64,000 bases of DNA. Source: Myxococcota bacterium. Its GTDB lineage: Bacteria; Myxococcota; B64-G9. A program made the translations under genes and the position numbers. Location: NCBI GenBank assembly GCA_022710975.1, contig JAKLGA010000002.1:434001-498000 (forward strand). The letters run 5' to 3'. Below the pieces are notes generated by a model, which had not been told where the DNA came from, made no database searches, and saw only the letters and a list, made by a program, of their open reading frames with translations. Shown here piece by piece: positions 52,777 through 60,515 of the stretch (within the stretch, counting starts at the first letter, position 1; every line of letters starts with the position of its first letter).

Positions 52777-53205
52777 CTAGCCGCAGGGCACGCTGGTCAC
52801 CGTGAAGGCGGCCGTGCCGGTGGCGACCAGCCGGCCCGAGGCGGAGCGCACCTCCATGTCGCACACCGCCTGGCTCGACCCGGCCCGCACCAGCCGGCCG
52901 GTGGCGCGCAGCGCCTCCTTCCGGGAGGGCTCGAGCAGGCGCACGTGCAGATCGGTGGTGGCGATCCAGGTGTCGTATTTCACCGCCGCGGTGAACCAGC
53001 CGGCGTTGTCGAGCAGGGTCGCGATCACCCCGCCGTGGGTGTCCCCCAGGGCGTGCTCGAAGGCCGGGTTGTGCGGCATATCGAAGACCGCGCGCAGCTC
53101 CGCGTCGTAGGAGAGCACCATCCCGGTGGTGCGCTGGAGCGGCGCGCCGGCGAACAACCGCACCAGCGCCTCGGCCCGGGCGCGCCTGTCAGCAACTCCT
53201 GTCAT
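52777..53205 (-). CDS. Hotdog-fold thioesterase (PaaI-like)
   Basis: 142 residues from ATG 53205 (GAGGG 5 bases upstream). Hotdog fold with the PaaI/YdiI-type signature LGDTHGGVIATLLDNAGWFTA, in which His and the helix-borne Asp/Asn form the active site, followed by TTDLHVRLLEPSR and DMEVRSASGRLVATG strands. Expected to hydrolyse an acyl-CoA; substrate unknown. Length is normal. Convergent with the cyclase gene, 9 bases apart, and separated from the C69 gene by repeat R1 copy C, which probably terminates the C69 transcript. Confidence 0.85.
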   Translation of the reverse strand: MTGVADRRARAEALVRLFAGAPLQRTTGMVLSYDAELRAVFDMPHNPAFEHALGDTHGGVIATLLDNAGWFTAAVKYDTWIATTDLHVRLLEPSRKEALRATGRLVRAGSSQAVCDMEVRSASGRLVATGTAAFTVTSVPCG

Positions 53206-53224
53206 GCACACCCTCAGCCCAGCT

Positions 53225-53316
53225 CCGCTTCGCTGCGCTGGACAAGCAGGACTTTCAGCGCGCCTCCGGCGCTTGAAAGTCCAGTCTTCGCGCTGCGAAT
53301 CGCGCTCGAGTTTCTA
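53225..53316. repeat. Dispersed repeat R1, copy C, with hairpin
   Basis: GGACTTTCAGCGC (53249-53261) pairs with GCGCTTGAAAGTCC (53269-53282) around a CCTCC loop, one bulge. The end CGCGCTCGAGTTTCTAG (53300-53316) contains the C69 stop codon, read on the minus strand as TAGAAACTCGAGCGCG, identical to the sequence following the glycogen synthase stop. Confidence 0.7.
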
Positions 53317-55254
53317 GTGCCCCGCCGACTCGGTGAGCAGCGGGCGCTTCTCGCCCTTCGGGATGCGCACCAGCCAGGCCGGCGCGCCGCAGGGGTCCTT
53401 GGTCCCCTCGGGCGGGACCAGGTGCAGCTTCTTGGTGGCCGGGTCCTCCTTGGGCGCGAGGCAGCAGCGCGGCGGCTTGCCGCAGGCGTCCGTCCCGGGC
53501 AGGAGCACGAGCTTCTCCTTGTCCCAGGGGAAGTCGGCCGGCACCTGGGCCTTGAGCGGGGCCACCTCCTCGACCGAGTGGAAGTAGCCGGTCACGTGGA
53601 GCGGCGTGTCCTCGACCACCTCGCCGGGCAGGCGGCGCTTGAGGAGCGTCTCGCCGTCCTCGGTCGCGATGCGCTTCAGCCACTCCTCCGGGTAGCCCGG
53701 CTGGGTCAGCCCGCCCAGCTCGTCCTTCACGTTGCCGTCCACGTACTTGACCAGCAGCTCCTCGCCCAGCTTGCGCCAGCGCTTGACCGTGCGCGCGGCC
53801 GCCTCGGCCGAGTAGCCCGTCAGGTAGTCGCGGGCCAGCTCGGGCGAGCGCTTGTAGAGCTCGAGCGCGGCCGCGTCCACCGCGGCCTGGCGCCCGAGGA
53901 AGTCGCCCTCGAGCTCGCGCTGCACCTTCTGCACGTCCACGATCATGTCGCGGTAGCGCGAGTAGGTGAAGTTGGCCACCCAGTTGAACACCCACCAGGC
54001 CGACTCCCAGTCGAAGCGCTGGAACGCGCCCGTGCCCACGGCGAAGTTGTGCGGGGCCCTGCGGATGCCCGCGTACATGGGCACGTACACGGTCGAGGCG
54101 GTGTCGTCCACCCCGAACCAGAGCACCCCGCCGATCGGCCCGGGCAGCTGCGCGCGGAGCTGCGACACGAAGGAGAACCCGGTCTGCTGGGTCGAGGTCG
54201 AGCGCTCGTTGATGTACTCCTTGCCGCCCACCTTGAAGTAGAGCGGTCGCCAGCGGTAGGGCAGGCCGTAGGGCCCGGCGCCCACGCCCTTGGACAGGTC
54301 CATGGAGCTGCCCTCGAAGTGATCGCGCATCAGCTCCATCACGTCCTTGGGGGTCAGCTTGCGCTCGGGCTTGATCCACATCGGCAGCGGCTTGTAGGCG
54401 GCCTTTCCCAGCACGCTCTCCTCGGGCGGGGTGGCCTTGGGGGCCACCCGGCGGAACATGCTCCACACCCGCGCCTCGCAGATGCGCAGCCCCTCGAAGG
54501 TCATCGGCTGGTAGGCGTCCTGGAAGGAGAAGTCCTCGTCCTTGCCCTTGAAGTAGCCCTTCTCCCGGGCGAAGGAGATCACCTCCTTCGCGTACAGGGC
54601 GTTCTTGGAGTCCCTGAGCGGGAAGGTCCGGATGCGGGACTGGTTGGCGTGGGCCGAGACGTACCCGTCCGGGATGCGCACCGCCACCCAGACCGCGCCG
54701 TGGCCGCCCGGGCCCTTGCCGATCATGTCCATGATCCAGGCCTCGTTCGGGTCGGCGATGGAGAAGCTCTCGCCGTCGGACGCGTAGCCGTGCTCGTTGG
54801 CCAGCGAGGTCATCACCTCGATGGCCTCGCGGGCGGTGCGGGCGCGCTCGAGCGCGATGTACATCAGGGTGCCGTAGTCGATGCCGCCCAGCGGATCCTT
54901 GAGCTCCGGGCGGCCGCCGAAGGTGGTCTCGCCCACGCTCACCTGGTGCTCGTTGATGTTGCCGACCGCGGAGTAGGTGTGGGGGATCTGGGGGATGCGC
55001 CCCAGGAACTTGCCCGTGTCCCACTCGATGACGTCGCGCAGCTCGCCGGGCGCGTGGTCGGCCGCCGGGGTGTAGTACAGCTCGCCGTACAGGACGTGGC
55101 TGTCGGCCGCGTAGGTGATCATGGTGGAGCCGTCCGCGCTGGCGCCCCGGGTCACCAGGAAGTTGGTGCAGGCCCAGGCGGCCGGGGCGATCCACAGGCA
55201 GGTCGCCGCGGCCAGCGCGGCGAGCGTCCGAGAGTGCGTGGTCCCATGTGGCAT
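53314..55254 (-). CDS. Secreted dipeptidase, peptidase family C69
   Basis: 646 residues. Signal peptide 1-28; the mature protein begins with Cys29 (CTNFLVTRGASADGSTMITY), the autoprocessed N-terminal nucleophile of the Ntn-type C69 family, so signal cleavage itself exposes the catalytic residue. Further family motifs: SVGETTFGG, GTLMYIALERARTAREAI, and GESFSIADPNEAWIMDMIG. Similar to PepD-like dipeptidases and choloylglycine-hydrolase relatives. C-terminal 150 residues are an extension with GTDACGKPPRCC. Probably periplasmic or secreted peptide breakdown. Stop lies within repeat R1 copy C. Confidence 0.9.
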   Translation of the reverse strand: MPHGTTHSRTLAALAAATCLWIAPAAWACTNFLVTRGASADGSTMITYAADSHVLYGELYYTPAADHAPGELRDVIEWDTGKFLGRIPQIPHTYSAVGNINEHQVSVGETTFGGRPELKDPLGGIDYGTLMYIALERARTAREAIEVMTSLANEHGYASDGESFSIADPNEAWIMDMIGKGPGGHGAVWVAVRIPDGYVSAHANQSRIRTFPLRDSKNALYAKEVISFAREKGYFKGKDEDFSFQDAYQPMTFEGLRICEARVWSMFRRVAPKATPPEESVLGKAAYKPLPMWIKPERKLTPKDVMELMRDHFEGSSMDLSKGVGAGPYGLPYRWRPLYFKVGGKEYINERSTSTQQTGFSFVSQLRAQLPGPIGGVLWFGVDDTASTVYVPMYAGIRRAPHNFAVGTGAFQRFDWESAWWVFNWVANFTYSRYRDMIVDVQKVQRELEGDFLGRQAAVDAAALELYKRSPELARDYLTGYSAEAAARTVKRWRKLGEELLVKYVDGNVKDELGGLTQPGYPEEWLKRIATEDGETLLKRRLPGEVVEDTPLHVTGYFHSVEEVAPLKAQVPADFPWDKEKLVLLPGTDACGKPPRCCLAPKEDPATKKLHLVPPEGTKDPCGAPAWLVRIPKGEKRPLLTESAGH

Positions 55255-55335
55255 GTGGGGGTCCTCTCCTGTTCGAACTTCCGGGCCAGCCTATCCAGTG
55301 GCCCGTGCGGATGCAAGGGAAGCCGGATCTTCTGC

Positions 55336-55341
55336 TAGAAT
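55336..55341 (+). promoter_or_regulatory. -10 box before the PHP lipoprotein gene
   Basis: TAGAAT, close to consensus, 19 bases before the ATG at 55361; no convincing -35. GGAGGGG at 55352-55358 is the ribosome site. Confidence 0.35.
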
Positions 55342-55360
55342 GGCCCCACCTGGAGGGGAC

Positions 55361-57913
55361 ATGAAGCGCCTCGCCCTGGCCTGGCTGCTGTCGTGGTCGC
55401 TGGCCGCCTGCGAAGCGGGCGATCTCCACCGGGCCGATCCCGTGGCCCGGGCCGTGCGCATCACCTCCGAGGACGAGCTGCTCTCGGGCCGCACCGCGCG
55501 CGGGCAGGTGGGCGACTACAAGCTGTGGAACGACAGGGTGGCCTTCGTGCTGAGCGACGTCGGGCTGGACGACGGCTACCAGCGCTACGGCGGCCTGCCG
55601 GTGGACGCGGACGTCGTGCGCGCCCCGGGCGAGCCCGGCGCGAGCCAGCTCGGGCCCATCTTCTTCGGCTTCGACCAGCGCCTGTTCGAGCCCGTGGCGG
55701 CCGAGGTGGTGGCCGACGGGGACGGCGGCGAGACGGGCGACCGGGCGGTGGTGCGCTTCACCGGCCAGGACGGCCACTTCCCCTGGCTGGCCTCCTTCAT
55801 GAGCGGGGTCTTCCCCACCGAGACCATCGACTGCGACCTCACCTTCGAGTACTCGCTGGGGCCCGGGGACGAGGCGCTGCGCATCGACATCACCGTCCAC
55901 AACCGGGCGCGCGCGGAGCAATTCGTGGACATGAACGAGGTGGCCCTCATCATCGGAGACGGCCTGAAGCCCTTCTTCATGGGTCCAGGCTTCGACGAGG
56001 AGGAGCAGCAGGGGGAGTTCTCCTACTGGCTGGGCATGGGCGATCGGCTGTCCTACGCGCTGCTGGCCGAGGACGGCCCGCTGGAGATGCTGCTCAACAT
56101 CTCCAACGTGGCCTTCGGCACCCTGCCCTCCTTCAGCGTCCCGCGCCGCGGGGAGATCCGGCTCACCCGCCACCTGGCCGTGGCCGAGGGCGGCCTGGAC
56201 GTGGTGCAGCACGCCCTGCGGCTGATGGACGTGCTCGTCCCCGAGCCGACCGGCTACCTCCAGGGCGTGGTGGCCTGCCCGGACCTCGACCTGGCCGGCA
56301 GCCCGGTTCGCATCCACGTGCTCGACGAGGCCGGCGCCCACCGCTCGGTGATCCGCCCCACGCCCGCGGACGCTGGCACCTGGACTTACTCCAGCGTGCT
56401 GCCCGCAGGCCATTACACGCTGATCGCCAAGGCCGACGGCTTCGCCCCCTCGCCCGCGGTCGCGGTCGAGGTGGCCGCGGGCAGCCCGGCCCGCGCCGAT
56501 CTCGAGCTGAGCGCGCCCGCGCCGGTCACCTACCGGCTGGAGGACGGGGCCGGGGCGCCCGCGCCCGGCCGGCTGACCTTCCTGTGGCAGGCCGGGGAAC
56601 CGCCCACGAAGCTCCCCCCGGGCTACGGCGAGGAGCGCTACCCGAACAACAGCGCGCTGACCGTCTGGTCCGGCACGGGTGAGGGCGAGGCGCGCCTGCC
56701 GCCCGGCAGCTACGAGGTGATCGCCACCCGCGGCAGCGAGCGGGAGCAGGCCCGCCAGGCGCTCGAGCTGGGCGCGGCCGGGGCCGATCTCACCTTCGAG
56801 CTCGCGAGCCCGGTGGACAGCGCGGGCTGGCTGGCGGGCGACTTCCACATCCACGCCCAGTACAGCCCGGACGCGGACATCTCGCCCGAGTTCAGGGTGC
56901 GCACCGGCCTGTCGGAGGGGCTCGAGCTGCTGGTGATGACCGAGCACGACACCCTCCGGGACTTCACCCCGGACGTGGAGGCCATCCCCGGCGCCAGCGC
57001 GCACCTCCGGGCCATCGTCGCCTCCGAGATCACCACCTACCTGTACGGGCACTTCCAGGCCTGGCCGCTGACCGTGAAGCCGGACCAGCTCAACCAGGGC
57101 GGCATCGACTGGTTCGACACCCCGGCCCCGGAGCTGTTCGCCCGCATCCGCGCCTCCGAGGCGGCCCCGGTGATCATCCAGCCCAACCACCCCCGCGGCG
57201 TGTCCGCGGGCTCCTACTTCACCGCGCTGGGCCTCAGCCGCGAGTCCGGCACGATCGAGAACTGGGAGCTGTGGTCGGACGACTTCGACTCCATCGAGGT
57301 GTTCAACGGCGGCTGCTCGAACGGCGACTCCGAGGCCAAGCTCGACTTCTACGACATGCTCAACCGAGGCTACCGCGTGTCGGTGTCCGCCGGCACGGAC
57401 TCGCACAGCCAGTCCTCGACCCTGGGCGCGCCGCGGGTGTACGTCCCCAGCCCCCACGCCCCGGCCGAGCTCGACCCCCAGGAGCTGGTGACGGCCTTCC
57501 AGGAGCAGCGGGTGTACGTGAGCTGCGGGCCGGTGGTCGGCTTCCAGGTGGAGGGCCGGGGGCTCGGCGAGCAGGCCCCGGCCGCGGGCGGCCAGGTCAC
57601 GGCCCACCTGAGGGTGCAGGCGCCCACCTGGATGACCCTGGCCGAGGCGCGCATCGTCAGGAACGGCCAGGTGGCCTGGACGCTGCCGGCCGCGGACTGG
57701 ACCGGCGGCGCCGGGGGCGTGCGGCTCGAGCTCGACGTGCCGGTGGCCGTGGACGGGGACGCCTGGCTGGCGCTCGAGGTCACCGGGCAGGGCTCGCTGT
57801 GGCCCATCGACGGGGACGCCCCCTACGCCCTCACCAACCCGATCTACGTGGACGCGGACGGCGACGGGCGGTGGACCCCGCCCGGCCTGCCCTACCGGCC
57901 GAGGACGCCCTGA
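55361..57913 (+). CDS. PHP-superfamily metallohydrolase lipoprotein (CehA/McbA-like)
   Basis: 850 residues. Lipobox LAAC (Cys17). Residues about 20-390 form a beta-rich N-terminal region with FFMGPGFDEEEQQGEF; then PEGA/Ig-like segments (LPAGHYTLIAKADGF, LPPGSYEVIATRGS). The PHP-type domain starts near 494: DFHIHAQYSPDA (HxH), LLVMTEHDT, IIQPNHPRG and SAGTDSHSQ supply the expected metal ligands, as in the CehA/McbA family. These are usually phosphoesterases or amidases; the real substrate is unknown. The C-terminus is a beta domain. RBS GGAGGGG 2 bases before the ATG, with a good -10. Convergent with the next gene, sharing R1 copy D. Confidence 0.85.
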   Translation: MKRLALAWLLSWSLAACEAGDLHRADPVARAVRITSEDELLSGRTARGQVGDYKLWNDRVAFVLSDVGLDDGYQRYGGLPVDADVVRAPGEPGASQLGPIFFGFDQRLFEPVAAEVVADGDGGETGDRAVVRFTGQDGHFPWLASFMSGVFPTETIDCDLTFEYSLGPGDEALRIDITVHNRARAEQFVDMNEVALIIGDGLKPFFMGPGFDEEEQQGEFSYWLGMGDRLSYALLAEDGPLEMLLNISNVAFGTLPSFSVPRRGEIRLTRHLAVAEGGLDVVQHALRLMDVLVPEPTGYLQGVVACPDLDLAGSPVRIHVLDEAGAHRSVIRPTPADAGTWTYSSVLPAGHYTLIAKADGFAPSPAVAVEVAAGSPARADLELSAPAPVTYRLEDGAGAPAPGRLTFLWQAGEPPTKLPPGYGEERYPNNSALTVWSGTGEGEARLPPGSYEVIATRGSEREQARQALELGAAGADLTFELASPVDSAGWLAGDFHIHAQYSPDADISPEFRVRTGLSEGLELLVMTEHDTLRDFTPDVEAIPGASAHLRAIVASEITTYLYGHFQAWPLTVKPDQLNQGGIDWFDTPAPELFARIRASEAAPVIIQPNHPRGVSAGSYFTALGLSRESGTIENWELWSDDFDSIEVFNGGCSNGDSEAKLDFYDMLNRGYRVSVSAGTDSHSQSSTLGAPRVYVPSPHAPAELDPQELVTAFQEQRVYVSCGPVVGFQVEGRGLGEQAPAAGGQVTAHLRVQAPTWMTLAEARIVRNGQVAWTLPAADWTGGAGGVRLELDVPVAVDGDAWLALEVTGQGSLWPIDGDAPYALTNPIYVDADGDGRWTPPGLPYRPRTP

Positions 57914-57916
57914 GCC

Positions 57917-57976
57917 CCTAGCCCGGTTCGCTCCGCTCACCGGACAGGCAGCGCCTCGCGCGGGGAGGCGCGCTCG
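57917..57976 (+). repeat. Dispersed repeat R1, copy D
   Basis: CTAGCCCGGTTCGCTCCGCT onwards matches copies A and B; AGCGCCTC (57950-57957) pairs with GAGGCGCGCT (57965-57974). It lies between convergent genes and contains the stop codon of the minus-strand protease (57937-57939), so it may end transcripts from both sides. Confidence 0.7.
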
Positions 57977-58815
57977 CGCTGCTCGGGCAGGCCGCCCTCC
58001 CAGGCCAGGAACACGGGCCAGTCCACGAAGCGCGCCAGCACCTCGCGCTGGCCCGCCTCGGTGGCCGGCGCGGCGCGGAGGGCGGCCAGGAAGGCGCGCA
58101 GCTCGCCGCGCGAGTCGAGGTGGAGCAGCAGGAAGCGCCCCAGGCTGTAGAAGGCCCGGCTGCGCGCGCCGTACACGCTCCGCCCGGTCGAGCGCGCCAG
58201 CTCCGCGAGATCGGGCAGCGTCCCGGCCTCCCGGGCGGCCCGGAGCTGGTCCAGCCGGTAGGTCCGGCCGAGCTCGAGCCCACCCTCCACCGGGCGGGCC
58301 TCGTTGTAGAGGGAGGCCAGGCCCTCGTCGAGCCAGGCCGGCAGCGGCCCGAGCGCGTCCGCGACCAGCGCGTGCACGATCTCGTGCCGCAGGTGGCCCG
58401 GGGGCATGTCCAGGTTCGCGGCCACCACGCGCCGGTAGGGGTTGAAGAGCCCCAGGTCGTTCTCTCCGTGCCCGGGCCCGAGCAGCGCGTCGAGGAAGGC
58501 CCGGTAGCGCGCGGTGTCGGCCAGCAGGCACACGTCCACGGGCTGGAGCCCCGCGGGCGCGGGCGGCAGGAAACGCCGGCGGGCGTCCTGGGCCGCGGCC
58601 CGGACCAGGCGCACGAGCTCCGCGGCCTTCGCGGCCGGGACCTCCCCGCGCAGGACGAGCACGGCCGCGCCCGGCTCCTCGAGCCTGGCGAGCTCGGGCA
58701 GCGCCCGGGCGGCCTCGCTGCGGCCGGGCTCCCGGGCCTCCAGGGTGAACCCCCGGGCCGGCCCGGCCGCCACCAGCCCGCAGCCGATCACGGCCATGCA
58801 CCAGGCGACTCGCAT
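57937..58815 (-). CDS. Secreted HExxH zinc peptidase (gluzincin-like)
   Basis: 292 residues from ATG 58815; no convincing ribosome site. Signal peptide about 1-22 (IGCGLVAAGPARG). HEIVH at 144-148 with Glu164 in LDEGLASLYNE gives HExxH plus a downstream Glu, the zinc ligands of gluzincins; layout matches MA-clan DUF1570-like or secreted aminopeptidase-like families. The preceding RRVVAANLDMPPGHLR supports the same fold. The last residues, SPREALPVR, are encoded inside repeat R1 copy D, so the repeat has supplied the C-terminus. Convergent with the PHP gene. Confidence 0.8.
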   Translation of the reverse strand: MRVAWCMAVIGCGLVAAGPARGFTLEAREPGRSEAARALPELARLEEPGAAVLVLRGEVPAAKAAELVRLVRAAAQDARRRFLPPAPAGLQPVDVCLLADTARYRAFLDALLGPGHGENDLGLFNPYRRVVAANLDMPPGHLRHEIVHALVADALGPLPAWLDEGLASLYNEARPVEGGLELGRTYRLDQLRAAREAGTLPDLAELARSTGRSVYGARSRAFYSLGRFLLLHLDSRGELRAFLAALRAAPATEAGQREVLARFVDWPVFLAWEGGLPEQRERASPREALPVR

Positions 58816-58903
58816 GCGCTCGAGTGTGCACCCTTCACGGGGAAGGTGGAAGGTGTAATGCTCGGAGCGCGAGCAGGGTTGGATCTGACGAGGAGGTGCG
58901 CCC

Positions 58904-59911
58904 ATGTCCACGACCAGCCGCACGCCTGCGCACGCGCTTTTCGGGGTCCTGTCAGCTCGTCTTCCCCCGCGGTGCTCGCCCGCCACGCCCTGGAAACCGG
59001 GCGCAGCGGGGCTGTGCGCCGCGGGGGACCCCCTACTCGCTGCCACCCCTCCTCGGTTGTTCCGGTCTTCACCCTCAAGGAGCCTTCTCCTCGCTGCCTT
59101 CTTCATGCTCTCGTGGTTCGGACCAGGCGCCGCCCGGGCCAACCTCCGGGCGCCCATCATGGTGCCCAAGCCGCCCTCCTCGGCGCTCTTGCCGGCGGGC
59201 GACAAGCTGGCGGTGGCGCGCGAGGAGCTGCGGCTCACCTGCGGCCCGGAGCTGTGCCGGGTCGAGGCCACCTACCACCTGGACGTGTCCGCGGCGCTCG
59301 AGGTGGAGCTCGAGTTCGTGCTGCCCACGCCCAGCCCCATCACCGTGCTGGTGGGCGGCGCGCCGACCCCGAGCCAGGCGGTGAAGGCCGCGCTGCCCGT
59401 CCCCGCCGGCGCGGAGCCCGAGCGCGGGCCGGGCCCGCCCTGGGGGGACACCTACCGCGCCCGGTTCCGGGTCTCCCTGGCGCAAGGCGCGGCGGTGCTC
59501 AAGGTGTCCTACGACCAGCCGCTGTCGGCCTACGAGACCGACTACGGCTACTTCAAGGACGGCCGCTTCGTGCACCACCTGGACTACGAGCTGTGGCCGC
59601 TGAAGGAGTGGCGCCGGCTGCCCGGGTTCCGCATCGACCTCACGGTCAGCCTGCCGCGCGAGCCGCCCGGCGCCTGGGCGCGCACCTTCGGCGATCCGTT
59701 CGCCTTCCGCTGCGTGGGAGACGACCGGCCGGGGAAGGACGCCCAGGGCGGCTACCTGCCGGGCCGGCGCGTGTTCCTGCCCGAGCCCGCCCAGCAGGGG
59801 GGGCTGCTCGTGCTCCGGGCCCGGCTGGACCGGGCCGGGGACTTCACCGACGGGTTGACCTGCTTCTTCGCCGACTCGGATCTGCTCCCGGAGCTGCCCG
59901 GCGGGGATTGA
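58904..59911 (+). CDS. Secreted protein of unknown family; start separated from the signal peptide by a repeat
   Basis: 335 residues from ATG 58904, which has the only strong ribosome site (GAGGAGG, 8 bases upstream). The first 55 residues are encoded largely by repeat R2 and look unnatural; a normal signal peptide (SLLLAAFFMLSWFGPGAARA) begins near residue 58. TTG 59057 (284 residues) would place it at the N-terminus but lacks a ribosome site. The mature part is beta-rich: ATYHLDVSAALEVELEFVLP, VLKVSYDQPLSAYETDYGY, FRIDLTVSLPREPP, with a probable disulfide (TCGPELC). Distant similarity to DUF4424-type periplasmic proteins is possible; I do not assign a function. Confidence 0.6.
   Translation: MSTTSRTPAHALFGVLSARLPPRCSPATPWKPGAAGLCAAGDPLLAATPPRLFRSSPSRSLLLAAFFMLSWFGPGAARANLRAPIMVPKPPSSALLPAGDKLAVAREELRLTCGPELCRVEATYHLDVSAALEVELEFVLPTPSPITVLVGGAPTPSQAVKAALPVPAGAEPERGPGPPWGDTYRARFRVSLAQGAAVLKVSYDQPLSAYETDYGYFKDGRFVHHLDYELWPLKEWRRLPGFRIDLTVSLPREPPGAWARTFGDPFAFRCVGDDRPGKDAQGGYLPGRRVFLPEPAQQGGLLVLRARLDRAGDFTDGLTCFFADSDLLPELPGGD
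58941..59053. repeat. Dispersed repeat R2, copy 1
   Basis: Begins TCGGGGTCCTGTCAGCTCGT, then a C/G-rich stretch and GCGGGGGACCCCCT, ending CCACCCCT. The same order of blocks recurs at 63371-63462. Here it lies within an open frame between a ribosome site and a signal peptide. Confidence 0.65.
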
Positions 59912-59968
59912 GGCCTCCCCTCCCCGTCCCATCCGCGCTAGGATGGCCTCGAACCCGAGGGGGTCCCC

Positions 59969-60508
59969 ATGCGCCGATCCTGGCTCGCGCCGATCCTGTC
60001 CCTGGGCCTGCTCGCCAGCCCGACCGCCCTGGCCGCGGACCCGGCCCCGCCGCCCGCCGCCCAGGTGACCATCCTCTGGCCGCGCATCATCCCGTCCGGC
60101 GACGCGGCCGCGCTGCGCGTCCAGGCGGAGGTGCTCCAGGCGAGCCTGCTGCAGCGCCTGGGCAAGGCCCTGCCGGGCCAGCGGGCGGAGCTCCGGCCCG
60201 AACCCGAGCGCCGCTGCCCCCACGACCGCTGCGAGCGCCTCACCCTGGGGGCGCTGCTGCTCCACCGCGGCCAGGGCTGCGCGGTGGTGGCCACCGTCCA
60301 CCAGCCCCGGGGCGGGGCCGTGCGGCTCGCGCCCTGGGCCGGGAAGCTGCGCCTGAAGGCCTACCAGCTCCAGGCCGGCCAGCGGCCCGAGGACTTCGTG
60401 ACCGTGGAGGACTTCGCCCCCTGCGCCGGGCTGGTCGAGGCGCTCGCCGCGGGCGACGCGGACGTGGAGCGAGAGATCCGCGCCGGCGCCGCCCCGGCCA
60501 AGCCCTGA
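59969..60508 (+). CDS. Small secreted protein of unknown function
   Basis: 179 residues. Signal peptide ILSLGLLASPTALAADP. The mature protein has VTILWPRIIPSGDAAALRVQ and CPHDRCERLTLGALLLHRG, with a CPHDRC pair likely disulfide-bonded, and ends in a charged, Ala-rich tail. Length and layout resemble many myxobacterial periplasmic proteins, but I cannot name a family. A TAGGAT -10-like box lies at 59939-59944; GAGGGGG precedes the ATG. It ends 7 bases before the next gene, so the two are probably co-transcribed. Confidence 0.65.
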   Translation: MRRSWLAPILSLGLLASPTALAADPAPPPAAQVTILWPRIIPSGDAAALRVQAEVLQASLLQRLGKALPGQRAELRPEPERRCPHDRCERLTLGALLLHRGQGCAVVATVHQPRGGAVRLAPWAGKLRLKAYQLQAGQRPEDFVTVEDFAPCAGLVEALAAGDADVEREIRAGAAPAKP

Positions 60509-60515
60509 GGTCGCC

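Noticed and set aside
53255-58831. 1858-codon minus-strand frame over 53-58.8 kb
   Set aside because: Alternate-frame or antisense shadow of the C69, PHP and HExxH genes; Ala/Arg/Gly/Pro-only composition.
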